Assembly (NCBI GenBank): GCA_027475525.1
Contig: JAMWFC010000049.1
Span: 559,297-623,296, forward strand
DNA from: Macrolepiota albuminosa
Taxonomy: Eukaryota > Basidiomycota > Agaricomycetes > Agaricales > Agaricaceae
Direction of reading: 5' to 3'
DNA length: 64,000 nt
Shown here: positions 42,591 to 52,166 of the stretch, piece by piece
Layout: each line of letters starts with the position of its first letter
Numbering within the stretch: position 1 is the first letter of the stretch
The notes under the pieces: generated by a model
What the model was told of the DNA's origin: nothing
Database searches by the model: none
Seen by the model: the letters and a program-made list of their open reading frames with translations, nothing else
Made by a program: the position numbers and the translations under genes

Positions 42591-43345
42591 TGTCAGGTTC
42601 TGCTGAGTTGGGGGCTTTCCAGGAAAGCAATCACCCTTACAATGCGGACTTGACCTACAGATACTTGGGTGTCTGGAACTCCAGGGCTAGGACTCCGGGG
42701 TTCAAGATGCGGACAGGGGTAATTCCAGGAGAGGGAACTTGGTCCGGGGGTTTTGGGTTTCGGGTAGCTGAGGATAGGGTGGGGGTCAAGTCATGAACCG
42801 GGGGTTCTAAGACGAGACCGGGTTAACAAATTAAAAGTCGCAAAGTGCGTACCAAACTTAGAGCATGCGGTTATTCAAGCATGCCAGTCAAAGCGTGCCA
42901 GTCAATGCGTACCAGTCAAGCAGAGGGCACGCAACAATTCAAGTAATCCAAGTTAATGCAATGTAATATTAAGACTAACAAATACAACGGGGAACTACGC
43001 TATAAGTACTACGGGACCGGGTCTCGGGGTTCTGGGATGGGTTCCGGGGGTCATTGAGTAGCGGGGGGGAACTACGCTATAAGTACTACGGGACCGGGTC
43101 TCGGGTTCTGGGATGGGTTCCGGGGGTCATTGAGTAGCGGGCAGGGACTGTATACCTGGATCGCGTGTGTGGGGTGCACGATCAATTGGCACGGAGGGAG
43201 CTGTGATGCGTGATGCACGTGATCCAATCGTTGATCGGGGCTGGTGGCGGCTGATGGCGGTCCTTGATGCGCGTGATGGCAGGGCGTGTCCTGTGGGGTT
43301 GGAGGGAGGGTCCCAGGGTGGGTCCAGAGGGGAGGGGTCGTGACA
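42591..43345 (-). repeat. B2 LTR (diverged)
   Basis: TGTCAGGTTCT...GTCGTGACA, related to the B1 and B3 LTRs but more diverged. It includes a 77-bp duplication (42989/43066, one indel). It is the 3' LTR of the older B2 copy, followed by the B2 antisense gene fragment. Confidence 0.85.
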
Positions 43346-43472
43346 TCACCCCTCCCTCAGCGCCGAGACCCTCTGAGGCACGTGTAGCCGGTGGCCCGGG
43401 CCAGGGTCCAGGCATGGGTCCCGGCACGTGTCCTGACACGTATTGAAAAAAATTTTACCAACAGACTCAACC

Positions 43473-43646
43473 ATGTCGCGTACGCCGATGCACTCCCCGA
43501 TGCCCCCGCAAACTAACGAGGTCGCGCCCCTCATGGCCTGGGAAGCCTGGGATGTGCGGTACCAAGCCCACCTGGACCGGGAGCACGTGGCGGCGCTCGT
43601 GCAACAACGTGAATGCTTCTTGTGCCGCTCGCTTGTCGCTACTGAC
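43473..43646 (+). pseudogene. B2 antisense gene, exon 1, cut by B3
   Basis: ATG 43473-43475, exon 1 of 136 nt to 43608, then a GT donor; the same exon length as in B3 (44639-44774). The intron is interrupted after 43646 by B3. Its remaining 13 nt and exon 2 resume at 55857. The pieces add up to a 51-nt intron (38 + 13), the same as the intact B3 intron. Downstream exons are lost where A2 was inserted at about 55999. Confidence 0.85.
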
Positions 43647-44510
43647 TGTCAGGTTCCGCTGAGTCGGGGGCTTTCCGGGAAAGCGACGCCCTTACGATGC
43701 GGACTTGATCTACGGATACTCGGGTGTCTGGAACGCCGGGGCTAGGACTCCGGGGTTCAAGACGAGGACAGGGGTAATCCCGGGAGAGGGGACTAGAGTC
43801 CGGGGGTTTTAGGTGGGAGTAGCTGAGGATGGGAGGGGGTCGAGTCGTGAACCGGAGGTTCTAAGACGAGACCAAGTTAGTAATTTAAAGGTCGCGAAGT
43901 GCGTACCAAAACTTATAGCACGCGAATACTAAGGCGTGCCGGTCGAAGCGTACCAAACGAGGCGTGCCAGTCAAACAAGAGGGCACGCAATAACCAATGT
44001 AATATCAAGACTAGCGAATACAACAAGGAACTACGCTATAAGTACTACGGGGCCGGGTCTCGGGGTTCCGGGATGTCTGGGATGGGTTCCGGGGGTTATT
44101 GAGTAGCGGCAGGGGGTGCGTACCGGGATCGCGCGTGGGGAGCGCGCGATCAATTGGCGCGGAGGGAGTCGTGATGCGTGGGGCGTGATGCGTGATGGCT
44201 TGATGCGAGCCGCGTGATCCGATCGTCGATGGCGGTTGATCCCGGGGTCTGTGATGCAGGGGTCCCGGGGGCTGGCTGATGGCGATCGGTGGCGGTTGAT
44301 GGCGGTCCTGATGCGCGTGATGGCGGTGTCGGCGGTCGTGATGGCGGGGCGTGTCCTGTGGGGTCGGAGGGAGGGTCCCGGATGGTGTTCCGGGGGTGTC
44401 CCGGGGTGGGCCCGGAGGGAGGGGGTCGTGACATCTGGGGTCGGAGGGAGGGTCCCGGATGGTGTTCCGGGGGTGTCCCGGGGTGGGCCCGGAGGGAGGG
44501 GGTCGTGACA
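43647..44510 (-). repeat. B3 3' LTR
   Basis: TGTCA...TGACA. Contains a 77-bp exact duplication at its right edge (44357-44433/44434-44510). Without it the length is 787 bp, equal to the 5' LTR, and I see no differences. Confidence 0.9.
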
Positions 44511-44638
44511 TCACCCCCCCTCAGCGCCGAGACCCTCCGAGGCGCGCGTAGCCGGTGGTTCGGACCGGGGGTCAACCGTGGGATCCGGCACCTGACCTGC
44601 CACGTATCGAAAAAAAAATTTTACCGTCAAGTTCAACT
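44511..44638 (+). promoter_or_regulatory. Upstream region of the antisense gene
   Basis: 128 bp between the LTR and the ATG. The same segment, with scattered substitutions, precedes the B2 copy (43346-43472): cctcagcgccgagaccct and a cacgtat-gaaaaaaa-tttacc block. Conservation in two copies suggests a promoter/leader, possibly with help from the LTR read in antisense. Confidence 0.5.
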
Positions 44639-46399
44639 ATGTCGCGTACGCCAACGCATTCCCCGACGCCCCCGCAGACGAACGAGGTCGCGCCCCTCAT
44701 GGCGTGGGAAGCCCGGGACGCGCGATACCGAGCCCGCCTCGACCGGGAGCGCGTGGCGGAGCTCGCCCAGCAACGTGAGTGTCTTCCCGTGTCGTCCGCC
44801 TATCCCACTGACCTTCCTATTTCAGAACAACACAGCAATCCTATCGCGGGTCCCAGCCGGCACCCGGAGCCTGCTCCCGATGCGGGTCCCAGCGACGTCC
44901 CGGAGGCCCGCCCGAGTCGTCCCGCGCCTACCTTTGCGCGGATGACAGTCCGCCCTCCCCGCCCTCAACCCCCTCCCCGCCCCAGGTTACCTGCCCCCCG
45001 CTTCCGTCGTTCTGGGATGCCGGTGGGGGCCGTATCCGAAGTCCCGGAGGGTCAGCGCGTTGCGTGGGCGGACGCGACGCAGGAGTTATTTGGGGAGGCC
45101 CTGGAGAGACCCCGGGGTCTACCCACCCACGCCTGGTGCGTGAATAATGGACCGGTGAGTGTTTCCTTACCTCGGGTCTCGTTGCTGACTTTGGCGCAGT
45201 GCCTCCACTGCGCTCGCCGAACGGTCCCCTGCCTGTTCGAGGTCCCGGGCCCCTCGTCCCGCCGGGACACGTCCGTGTGTGAGGCATGCCGCCTCAACCA
45301 CGAGAGGTGTTCCGTGTCGGCGCTGTGGAGGGCGCGCTGCGTCTCCCGGGAGCAGGGGTGGCCGCTGGGGGGGGTCACCCGGAGGATGGGGGTCGAGGAG
45401 CGAGATTGGGTCGCGGAGCCGGTGGGGGAGGCGACGGAGCCGGTGGGGGAGGTGGCCGCTGCGGGTCCAGGGGGGTCGGGGAGCGGGGGCGCCATTCGGG
45501 TGGGGGGCCGGGGCCGGCCCGTGGTCCTCATCACGCGCCGAGCGACCCGGGCCGGGGGGAGCCGCGAGGGGCGCGGGGGGCGCCCTGACAAGGGGAAGCG
45601 GCGGGCGTCGCCAAGCCCTTCCCCAGGGCCGTCGAAGAGGGCGCGTCTGCCCACCGAGACCCCGCCCCCGGTTTCCTCAGCGCGCCTCTCCCCGGCGACG
45701 TTCTCTCCCCTGTCCGGGCGACCGCTGGACGCTGAAGTGAGGGCTCTGCAGGAGCGCCTCGAGCAGGCCGACCGGGAGCGGGGGGAGCGCGAGGAGGGGG
45801 CGAGGGAGGAGGCGGCACTCCGGAGGAGGCTGGAGGAGGACCGCGAGATGGCCCTCCGGGAGCTGGAGGAGGCGAGGGTGGCCCGAGGGGGAGCTGAGGC
45901 TCAGCTGGACGCCATGAGGGCCAGGCTGGGGCAGGGGGTTGGACTCCCGGAGCGAGGTCCCTCGAGCCCGGGGTTGGTCGAGGCCTTGCGCCGGGACGTG
46001 GTTATTGGGCGCATGGCCTCATTGAGTGAGTGTCCCCCCTTCCATGCCTAGGCCGTACTAACATTTCCAGGCTGGGCTCGGGAGCACCGTTTGCTCCTCG
46101 ACGGGGCCGCCGCGGCACTCGCGTCTCTCCAAGAGGGGCTGCGGTCGGAGGCGGGGAGCCCCGGGGTGGAGCGGGGCTTAGATCTGCTGGGGAGGCTGGT
46201 GGGTGCGCACCGCCGGAGGAACGTCCCGGCCCCGGGATCGTGGTTTGAGCGTATTTTGGACGAGGGCGAGCAGCTCCCGTCTTGGGAGCAGCTGGCCGAG
46301 GAGGTGTTGCGAGAGCACGGTCCAGAGGGGGCGGGGGAGGATTTCCGGGGTTGGCCGAGGGGAGGCGGGAGTGAGGGTGATTCGGGGCCCCAGATCTAG
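44639..46399 (+). CDS. Antisense gene in B3: Zn(II)2Cys6-like coiled-coil protein
   Basis: Four exons on plus: 44639-44774, 44826-45154, 45200-46025, 46071-46399; introns of 51, 45 and 45 nt, all GT..AG with CTGAC or CTAAC branch-like sites. Total 1620 nt, 539 aa, in frame throughout. After a Pro/Arg-rich N terminus, exon 3 opens with two Cys triplets: C156-x2-C159-x6-C166 and C182-x2-C185-x6-C192. This is the pattern of a fungal Zn(II)2Cys6 binuclear cluster, though the 15-residue linker is longer than usual. Then come a basic Gly/Arg-rich part, a long charged coiled coil (about 365-440) and a helical C terminus. A DNA-binding or regulatory role is inferred from the cluster only. It is convergent with pol and adjacent to the 3' LTR. 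B2 has the same gene, so it is a family component. Confidence 0.8.
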
Positions 46400-47129
46400 G
46401 GGCCCCCGTTTTCTTGCCGGTTTCCTGGTCCGTAGCTGTAACTATAGTGTATATCCTAGAAAATGTATATATTCGGCCATCGTATTCGAAGTGTAAGTAA
46501 AGTGTTAGGAAAGAACGAGAAAGTGTACCTTGCCCATCGTCCGGGGCGTGGGGTTGGTCGAGGCCTTGCGCCGGGACGTGGTTATTGGGCGCATGGCCTC
46601 ATTGAGTGAGTGTCCCCCCTTCCATGCCTAGGCCGTACTAACATTTCCAGGCTGGGCTCGGGAGCACCGTTTGCTCCTCGACGGGGCCGCCGCGGCACTC
46701 GCGTCTCTCCAAGAGGGGCTGCGGTCGGAGGCGGGGAGCCCCGGGGTGGAGCGGGGCTTAGATCTGCTGGGGAGGCTGGTGGGTGCGCACCGCCGGAGGA
46801 ACGTCCCGGCCCCGGGATCGTGGTTTGAGCGTATTTTGGACGAGGGCGAGCAGCTCCCGTCTTGGGAGCAGCTGGCCGAGGAGGTGTTGCGAGAGCACGG
46901 TCCAGAGGGGGCGGGGGAGGATTTCCGGGGTTGGCCGAGGGGAGGCGGGAGTGAGGGTGATTCGGGGCCCCAGATCTAGGGGCCCCCGTTTTCTTGCCGG
47001 TTTCCTGGTCCGTAGCTGTAACTATAGTGTATATCCTAGAAAATGTATATATTCGGCCATCGTATTCGAAGTGTAAGTAAAGTGTTAGGAAAGAACGAGA
47101 AAGTGTACCTTGCCCATCGTCCGGGGCGT
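45970..47129. repeat. 580-bp exact tandem duplication
   Basis: 45970-46549 is repeated as 46550-47129 without visible change. It contains the end of exon 3, the third intron, exon 4 and the 3' flank of the antisense gene. The second copy has no upstream exons and is not a gene. It is either very recent or an assembly artefact. Confidence 0.92.
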
Positions 47130-47234
47130 TACTGTGAAGGAAGTACTAAAAGAGAGTAAGATCTAAAAGGGGAAAGCAGAAAATATACATGGGAGTTGAA
47201 TCCCTACTGAGCCCAGAGGCGGGGGTTACGCCCA
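47130..47234. other. Junction between convergent genes in B3
   Basis: Short stretch between the 580-bp duplication and the pol stop. I see no ORF. The two transcripts end facing each other here. Confidence 0.5.
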
Positions 47235-47805
47235 CTACTGCCGTCTGTGAGTCCTGCGCCCGGGAAGATCGTTCCCCGGGTGCCGTTGTTGGAAGTTCCG
47301 GAGTTTGTCGAGGGCGCCATCGAGGTTTCGGCGCGGCTCCCAAGTGTCGTCTTCCGGGCCGTATCCCTTCCACCGTACGAGGAAGTGGGGTCGTCCACGA
47401 ATGTTCCGGGAGTCGAGGATGTCTTCGACTTCGTAGTGGTACTCGTCCTCGACCTCGACCGGGGGAGGGGGCTCGGGGCGTCGTTCAGGGAAGGGATCCG
47501 GGGGGTGTCGTTCCAGGAGGCGGACGTGGAATACCGGGTGCAGACCTTTTAGTCCCGGGGGGAGCTCGATCTTGTAGGCGTGGGATGAGACCTTCTTCAA
47601 TATTTTGAACGGGCCGAGACGCTTGTGATCGAGTTTTGGAGAGGGCCGGCGGGTGCGGAGGTGTCGTCGATCTAACCATACCTTTGTCCCGGGGGCCCAG
47701 TCGGGGGTGTCTTCCCGTTTCCGGTCGGCGTGTTTCACGTAGGCCCGGTTCGCGATGTCGATCTCTTCCCGGAGAAACTTGTGAAGGGATTGGAGATCCC
47801 GGGCG
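47235..47805 (-). CDS. pol: B3 Pol C terminus: integrase tail and chromodomain
   Basis: 47738-47235 is open to the end of Pol. It reads [34 protein letters not shown] (the GPY/F-type integrase tail), [18 protein letters not shown], then a chromodomain with [10 protein letters not shown] and [17 protein letters not shown]. The chromodomain probably steers integration toward methylated histone H3 chromatin, as known for chromoviruses. Separated from the rest of the integrase by the 77-bp duplication at 47806. Confidence 0.92.
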
Positions 47806-49595
47806 ACCTCGTGGGCGGCGTGTGACGGGATGTCCCGGAGCGAGAGTGTCAGTCGAGGGTGGTATCCCTTGTTGGCAAAGAAACCTCGTGGGCGGCGTGT
47901 GACGGGATGTCCCGGAGCGAGAGTGTCAGTCGAGGGTGGTATCCCTTGTTGGCAAAGAAGGGGATACCCCGGTGGCAGAGTGCGGCGTGTTGTTGTAGGT
48001 GAACTCGGCCAGGGGGAGCTCGGCGCGCCAGTCGTCCTGCAAGTAGTTGACGTACAGTCGGAGGTACTGCTCGAGGGACTGGTTGACCCTTTCGGTTTGG
48101 CCGTCGGTTTCGGGGTGGTAGGCGGTAGAGAGGTTAGTCTTTACTTCAAGTGCCTTACACAGGGAAGTCCAAAACTTGGACACGAAGAGGGGTGGTAGGC
48201 GGTAGAGAGGTTAGTCTTTACTTCAAGTGCCTTACACAGGGAAGTCCAAAACTTGGACAAAGAGGGGCCACGGTCGGAGACGATGTCGTCCGGGAGTCCA
48301 TGTTTGGCGAAGACGTGCTCGAGGAACAGCCGGGCGAAGTCCGGGGCGGTATCCGTGGTGTGGCAGGGTAGGAAGATGCCCTGTTTGGTCAGCCTGCACA
48401 CAACGACGAGAATAGCATCGAACCCTTCAGATTCCGGGAGCTCGACGATGTGGTCCAGAGATATTGAGGACCAGGGGCGTCGTCCGACCGGCAGGGGTTT
48501 CAGGAGTCCGTACGGTCGGTGTCGGGGGACCTTGGCCCGGAGGCAGGGCTCGCATGATCGAATGTAACGGGTCACGTCCTTCTTCAACCCTGGCCAAAAG
48601 TAAGTCCGGGAGATGAGCTGGAGGGTCTTACGTATTCCAGGATGTCCCCGGAGCTTGTGGTCGTGGTGTTGACGGAGGACGTCGTAGCGAAGTCGGGCGT
48701 GATCCGGGACGTAGATGCGGCCGTCCCGGAGGAGGAGTTTCTCGTCGGGGGACAAGGAGAAGGCGGGGTCCCGGTCGGTTCCGTCGGAAGGGTTTCGGGG
48801 GTCGTGATCGGTGAAGTACTTGTCTCGGGGAGCGCGGCGGATCTGGTTCAGGGTTCCTTCGTCGTTTAAGATCAGTACGGCATTCAGATGTTCGGGAGGG
48901 ATCACCACGCGATGATTGAACGCATTGCGTTCCGCCTCGAATGACTTCTTGGGGTAGACGTCCGGTCGACGGGTGAGGGCATCGGGCTTGGCGCCAAGTC
49001 GTCCCGGGCGGTACTGGATCGTGAAGTCGTATTCCGAGAGGATCTCGGACCATCGGGCCTGTCGTCGACTAAGCTGTTTGGTCGTGGTGAAGTACTGCAG
49101 GTTGTTGTGATCCGAGTAGACCTGAATCCGGTGTCGGGCTCCCTCGAGGTAGGCTCGCCACTGCTTGAAGGCTTCGACGATGGCGAGGAGCTCCTTGTCG
49201 TAGATGTCGTAGTTGAGCTCGGCGTCGATCATGGACCGGGTGTAGAAAGCGACTGGCCGGGGCTCCCCACCGTCAGGCTCCATCTGTGAGAGGATCCCGG
49301 CGATGGCGTAGTCGGACGCGTCACATTCCAGGATGATCGGGAGGGCCGGATCGTAGTGCCGGAGTACCGGGGCGACTGTGAAAGCCTCCTTGAGCAAGTT
49401 AAAGACGCTCTGGCACTTACTGTCCCAGTTCCAGGCGATGTCCTTGCGCGTGAGCCGGTTGAGGGGTTTCGTAATCCCGGAGTAGTTGTCTATAAACCTC
49501 CGGTAGAAGTTAGCGAAACCCAGGAAGGACTGTACTTCCTTGACGTTCCGGGGCTGCGGCCAGTTGACGATGGCCTCGACCTTGTGGGGGTCCAT
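47806..49595 (-). CDS. pol: B3 Pol: RNase H and integrase
   Basis: 49595-48141 is open and holds the RT thumb/connection ([20 protein letters not shown]), RNase H ([47 protein letters not shown]), the integrase zinc finger ([23 protein letters not shown]), and the core ([23 protein letters not shown]). The end of the core, [20 protein letters not shown], is read at 48130-47926 in another frame because of the duplication at 48112/48189. A second duplication lies at 47806. Undoing either 77-bp copy restores the frame. Confidence 0.92.
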
Positions 49596-49615
49596 GCGAA
49601 CGCCGTTCGGGGATA

Positions 49616-50920
49616 CTATGACGCCAAGATACTCAACCTCTTCCGTATGGAAGGAACCTTGTGGGGGTCCATGCGAACGCCGTTCGGGGATACTATGACG
49701 CCAAGATACTCAACCTCTTCCGTATGGAAGGAACACTTCTCGGGCTTGGCGTGGAGGTTGTGCTCCCGGAGGCGTTCGAGGACTTGCCGGACGTGCTTCT
49801 GGTGATCCTCCTTCGAGTCGGAATAGATGAGGATGTCGTCCAGGTAGACTATCACGAAGACGTCGCTCATGTCGTGGAAGATGTCGTTCATGAAGTATTG
49901 GAACGTGGCGGGGGAGTTAGTCATTCCGAAAGGCATTACAAGGTACTCAAACAGACCATACCGCGTGCGGAACGCGGTTTTCCACTCGTGTCCCGGGGCG
50001 ATGCGGACGTTGTTGTAACCGGAGCGGAGGTCGATCTTCGTGTAGACCTTGGCACTGCGGAGTCGATCGACCAGATCGCCGATGAGCGGGAGCGGGTAGC
50101 GGTTCTTCTTGGTGATCTTGTTGAGTCCCCGGTAGTCGACACAGAGTCGGAGCGAGCCGTCCTTCTTCTTGGCGAATAGAACCGGGGCCCCGGCGGCGGA
50201 GGCGGAGGGTCGGATGAATCCCTTACCGAGCATTTCGTCGAGGTAGTCCTTGAGAGCCCGGAGTTCGACCTCCGACATGTTGTAGACCTTGCCGAAAGGG
50301 GGGGTGGCTCCTTCCTCGAGGTCGATGGTGTGATCATAGGGGCGGTGAGGGGGGATCTCCTTGGCGTCTCCTTCGGAGAATACGTCAGCGAACTCGTGAT
50401 ACTCCGGGGGAACTACTTCTCGGAGGATTTGCTCCTCGGTTTTCTGTTCCGGGGGAATGGCGTCCCCTCGTAGGTGTTCTTCCGGGAGAGAAGGCGAGGT
50501 GTGCAGCTGAAACGTGGGAGTCCCATCCCTCATGAGGCGGGCGAAGGGGGCGGCCCCAATGATCTTGATGTCGAGGTGTGCAGCTGAAACGTGGGAGTCC
50601 CATCCCTCATGAGGCGGGCGAAGGGGGCGGCCCCAATGATCTTGATGTCGAGTGCGCTCGGGTCGGGGGGTCGCGGAGGCATCGGCCGGAGCGGGTGTGA
50701 CGCGTGTCTGAGACCGGCAGGGGTAGTTCGGCCCTTTGTACTTGTTCCGAGGAATGTTTGGGGGTCGATCAGGGGCCTTGAGGTCTCGGACGGGCGTGGG
50801 TGAGGCATGCGCGGGGGGCGCGGCAGTCGTCCCGGGGGTGTCGGGCGTCGGGTCGCCTCCTAGGGCTCGGAGGTGCACGGCGGTCGAGGGGTGGTCTTCG
50901 GGTCCCGGGAAGGTCATGGT
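49616..50920 (-). CDS. pol: B3 Pol: reverse transcriptase
   Basis: Open from 51049 to 49616. RT motifs are HRPYDHTIDLEEGATPPFGK, LFAKKKDGSLRLCVDYRGLN, YTKIDLRSGYNNVRI, FRTRYGLFEYLVMPFGMTN, VIVYLDDILIYS (YLDD) and [17 protein letters not shown]. Two 77-bp duplications are inside (49580/49657 at the end, 50495/50572 in the linker). Typical chromovirus RT with all catalytic aspartates. Confidence 0.94.
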   Translation of the reverse strand, partial: TMTFPGPEDHPSTAVHLRALGGDPTPDTPGTTAAPPAHASPTPVRDLKAPDRPPNIPRNKYKGPNYPCRSQTRVTPAPADASATPRPERTRHQDHWGRPLRPPHEGWDSHVSAAHLDIKIIGAAPFARLMRDGTPTFQLHTSPSLPEEHLRGDAIPPEQKTEEQILREVVPPEYHEFADVFSEGDAKEIPPHRPYDHTIDLEEGATPPFGKVYNMSEVELRALKDYLDEMLGKGFIRPSASAAGAPVLFAKKKDGSLRLCVDYRGLNKITKKNRYPLPLIGDLVDRLRSAKVYTKIDLRSGYNNVRIAPGHEWKTAFRTRYGLFEYLVMPFGMTNSPATFQYFMNDIFHDMSDVFVIVYLDDILIYSDSKEDHQKHVRQVLERLREHNLHAKPEKCSFHTEEVEYLGVIVSPNGVRMDPHKVPSIRKRLSILAS

Positions 50921-51270
50921 GAGCGTCCTCCAATCGATGTCGGGGTTCGTGTCGCGCAGCCAGGGCAGTCCCAGCACCATCGGGGTCGATTCGTGAAGTC
51001 GCGTGACCAGGAAGTCGGAAGTGAACTCGTAGTTGTTGTCCAGGGTCACGCGTCCCGAGTGAGACCTTTGGATGGGGCCGGAGGAGGAGGGGGTGCCGTC
51101 GAGGCGTTGCAGGCGGAGGGGCTGGTCGAGGGAGTCGTGGGGGAGGTCGAGAGCGTCGCTGATGAATACTCCGGTGGCTCCGCTGTCGATAAGGGCCGAT
51201 ATCGGTCCCGGGGTGCCGTCCAGCCTGGCATTGATGACGAAGGATCGGGACGAGCGGGACTGGAGTCCGG
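50921..51270 (-). CDS. pol: B3 Pol: second retropepsin module
   Basis: On minus, SFVINARLDGTPGPISALID then SGATGVFISDALD, followed by LVTRLHESTPMVLGLPWLRD near 50960. DSGAT and LGLPWL are the two halves of a retropepsin. It comes directly before the RT. A related but clearly diverged module lies upstream (51560-51960). Confidence 0.8.
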
Positions 51271-52166
51271 GGGGTGGTGGGGGCTCGTCCGGGGGGTCCT
51301 TCGGGGTTGGATGACGAAGGATCGGGACGAGCGGGACTGGAGTCCGGGGGGTGGTGGGGGCTCGTCCGGGGGGTCCTTCGGGGTTGGTTTGAGGAGTGGG
51401 GGATGTCGAAGGGGAGTTGCTGGTCGTCGGGGGTCGGGTCCCGGGTCAGGCGAAGGGTGAGGTGTCGCCAATCGATGCGGGGGTTGGTGTCTCGGAGCCA
51501 CGGGAGCCCTAGGACCAGGGGTGCGGAAGGGTGAAGTTTGGTCACCAATCGATGCGGGGGTTGGTGTCTCGGAGCCACGGGAGCCCTAGGACCAGGGGTG
51601 CGGAAGGGTGAAGTTTGGTCACCACATCCGGAGGGTGTGAGTCTGTCCGTTGGCGAAGGTAACGGGCATACGCACGAAGTGGGTGATGTCCCCCGCCGAA
51701 GAGGCGTCTCCGTCAAAGAGGCAGAGTCGTACCGGGACCGGGAGTCGCTGGGCGGGTTCTGGGGCGAGGGTAGACCATGCTTCGTCGATGAAGTTGTCGG
51801 TGGCGCCTACCGGGACCGGGAGTCGCTGGGCGGGTTCCGGGGCGGGGTAGACCATGCTTCGTCGATGAAGTTGTCGGTGGCGCCACTGTCGACGAGGGTG
51901 TTGAGGGGAGTTCCGGAGGGGGTGAGGCGGGTTTTGAGGAGGAGGGAGTGCGAAGAGTGGGAGGGTAGGTAAGCCGTGAGGGTGTCCTGTATGAGTGTCG
52001 TAGAGCGAAGGTGTGAGACCGGGGCGGAGAAGACGTCGGGGTCGATTCCGCGATTTAGGGCGTCTTCCGGGTCTAAATCGCCGGGTCGTTTTCCGAATAC
52101 TCGTAGGTAGCGTCCTCCCCTTCGAAGGTCCAGGTGGCACGTCCCATGACCTGTCGTTTGGGGCAC
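51271..52166 (-). CDS. pol: B3 Pol N terminus: first retropepsin module
   Basis: Begins in the -1 frame relative to gag, overlapping it by about 94 nt. Residues LNTLVDSGATDNFIDEAW near 51880, LCLFDGDASSAGDITHFV near 51700 and LVLGLPWLRDTNPRIDW near 51580-51480 make a complete retropepsin. The frame is broken at the 78/77-bp duplication 51730/51808 (one SNP, one indel between copies), at 51469/51546 and 51233/51310, and apparently by one more indel near 51625. Confidence 0.8.
52073..52166 (-). promoter_or_regulatory. gag / pro-pol overlap in the -1 frame
   Basis: Gag ends GCG-ATT-TAG at 52073-52075. The pro frame is open from 52166 and lies at -1 relative to gag, giving 94 nt of overlap. This fits programmed -1 frameshifting. 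A GGAAAAC run at 52088-52094 is the only A-rich candidate; it is not a perfect slippery heptamer. Confidence 0.55.

Noticed and set aside
45052..45654. Long minus-strand ORFs opposite the antisense gene
   Set aside because: GC-rich shadow frames. Introns, Cys clusters and conservation with B2 support only the plus-strand gene.
46550..47129. A second small gene equal to the antisense gene's last exon
   Set aside because: It is an exact 580-bp duplicate without start, promoter or upstream exons.
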